This document shows, one piece after another, positions 5,739 through 6,224 of a stretch of DNA of 6,224 nucleotides (positions are counted from its first letter, which is position 1; every line of letters begins with the position of its first letter). This stretch comes from an uncultured Chthoniobacterales bacterium (GTDB taxonomy: Bacteria > Verrucomicrobiota > Verrucomicrobiia > Chthoniobacterales > UBA10450), in NCBI GenBank assembly GCA_955652255.1, contig CATPAW010000237.1:1-6224 (forward strand), given 5' to 3'. A program made the translations under genes and the position numbers. The notes beneath the pieces are model-generated. The model worked only from the letters and a program-made list of their open reading frames with translations. It did not search any database and was not told the origin of the DNA.

Positions 5739-6224
5739 ATGAAGCTCTCCTTCATTACGATCGCGCTTATCGCTGTGGTCTTCGTGTCACAAGCCGCCGA
5801 AGTTATCCCACCAAAACCAGATCGTTACTTCAATGATTACGCCGGCGTTGTTTCAAAAGAGGCAGCGAGCCGCTTCAACGAACAGCTTGCGCAATTCGAG
5901 CGGGAGACTTCCGACCAGGTGGTGGTCGCGGTGTTTCCAAAGATGCAAAGCAACTCGGATGTTGCCAATTATGCGCAACGTGTCATGCAAGCATGGGGGG
6001 TCGGTTCAAAGACGCAAAGAAATGGCGCGGTTCTGCTCGTGTTCATCGCGGACCGCAAGATGTCGATCCAGGTTGGTTACGGTTTGGAAGGCGCGCTGCC
6101 GGACATCGTGGCCTACGAGATTCGCGCGAACCATATTAACCCGCATTTCCGCAGCGGCGACTACGAGGGCGGTCTCTCCGAAGGGATCGATTTAATCTGC
6201 AAAGCGATCCGCGGTGAATACAAA
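5739..6224 (+). CDS. TPM-domain (YgcG-type) exported protein, 3' end cut by window
   Basis: The reading frame is open from ATG 5739 to the window end (162 codons, no stop), so the gene is partial. Residues 1-19 look like a Sec signal peptide (K2, hydrophobic core to V16, SQA cleavage site). The mature part is a TPM domain: YFNDYAGVVS (30-39), FERETSDQVVVAVFP (53-67), QAWGVGSK (84-91), RNGAVLLVFIADRKMSIQVG (94-113), then YGLEGALPD (114-122) and FRSGDYEGGLSEGI (137-150). TPM domains act outside the membrane; roles reported for relatives include phosphatase activity and photosystem II repair, but the role here is unknown. Many relatives carry a C-terminal membrane helix and glycine-rich tail, which would lie beyond the edge. 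The LemA gene upstream is the usual partner; here 156 bases of repeat-bearing DNA separate them. No Shine-Dalgarno is visible. Confidence 0.93.
   Translation, partial: MKLSFITIALIAVVFVSQAAEVIPPKPDRYFNDYAGVVSKEAASRFNEQLAQFERETSDQVVVAVFPKMQSNSDVANYAQRVMQAWGVGSKTQRNGAVLLVFIADRKMSIQVGYGLEGALPDIVAYEIRANHINPHFRSGDYEGGLSEGIDLICKAIRGEYK

Noticed and set aside
5833..6195. Plus-strand open frame of 120 codons within the TPM gene
   Set aside because: The overlapping frame from 5739 encodes a clear TPM domain with a signal peptide; this is its shadow.

Overview
The window is GC-rich, densely packed bacterial DNA. Six protein genes all read on the + strand, and five of them are complete. Gene content and protein sequence style (an NtrC-type regulator with an HCAAL motif, a GlmM with SASHNS, a LemA/TPM pair) and the lack of Shine-Dalgarno sequences suggest a soil Verrucomicrobia-type organism, perhaps Chthoniobacterales. 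That assignment is an inference from sequence style, not a database result.

Layout: 1-151 is a leader with inverted repeats and a short 8-bp tandem repeat. 152-1579 encodes a sigma-54-dependent response regulator. 1664-3049 is glmM (phosphoglucosamine mutase, cell-wall precursor synthesis). 3149-3784 is scpB (condensin accessory subunit). 3789-4811 is an exported serine hydrolase of the beta-lactamase/class C PBP fold, starting 4 bases after scpB. 4929-5582 is a LemA-family membrane protein. From 5739 to the window end runs the start of a secreted TPM-domain (YgcG-type) protein, cut off by the window edge.

The genes form a housekeeping and envelope neighbourhood. glmM feeds peptidoglycan synthesis, scpB serves chromosome segregation, and the exported hydrolase, LemA and TPM proteins act at or outside the inner membrane. 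LemA and TPM genes are a recurrent neighbouring pair. The regulator may be transcribed with glmM, but no partner kinase or sigma-54 promoter is visible.

The most unusual content is between the genes. The gaps glmM/scpB, hydrolase/lemA and lemA/TPM each hold palindromic, hairpin-forming elements. Two of these share a head (CGTTCCA, then GTGG) and a C[G/T]CCGT loop while their stems differ. The lemA/TPM gap holds a 91-bp inverted doublet of a roughly 28-bp hairpin unit, resembling REP/BIME or MITE-like elements. I found no CRISPR array, tRNA, rRNA, transposase or prophage gene, and no clearly novel multi-protein system.
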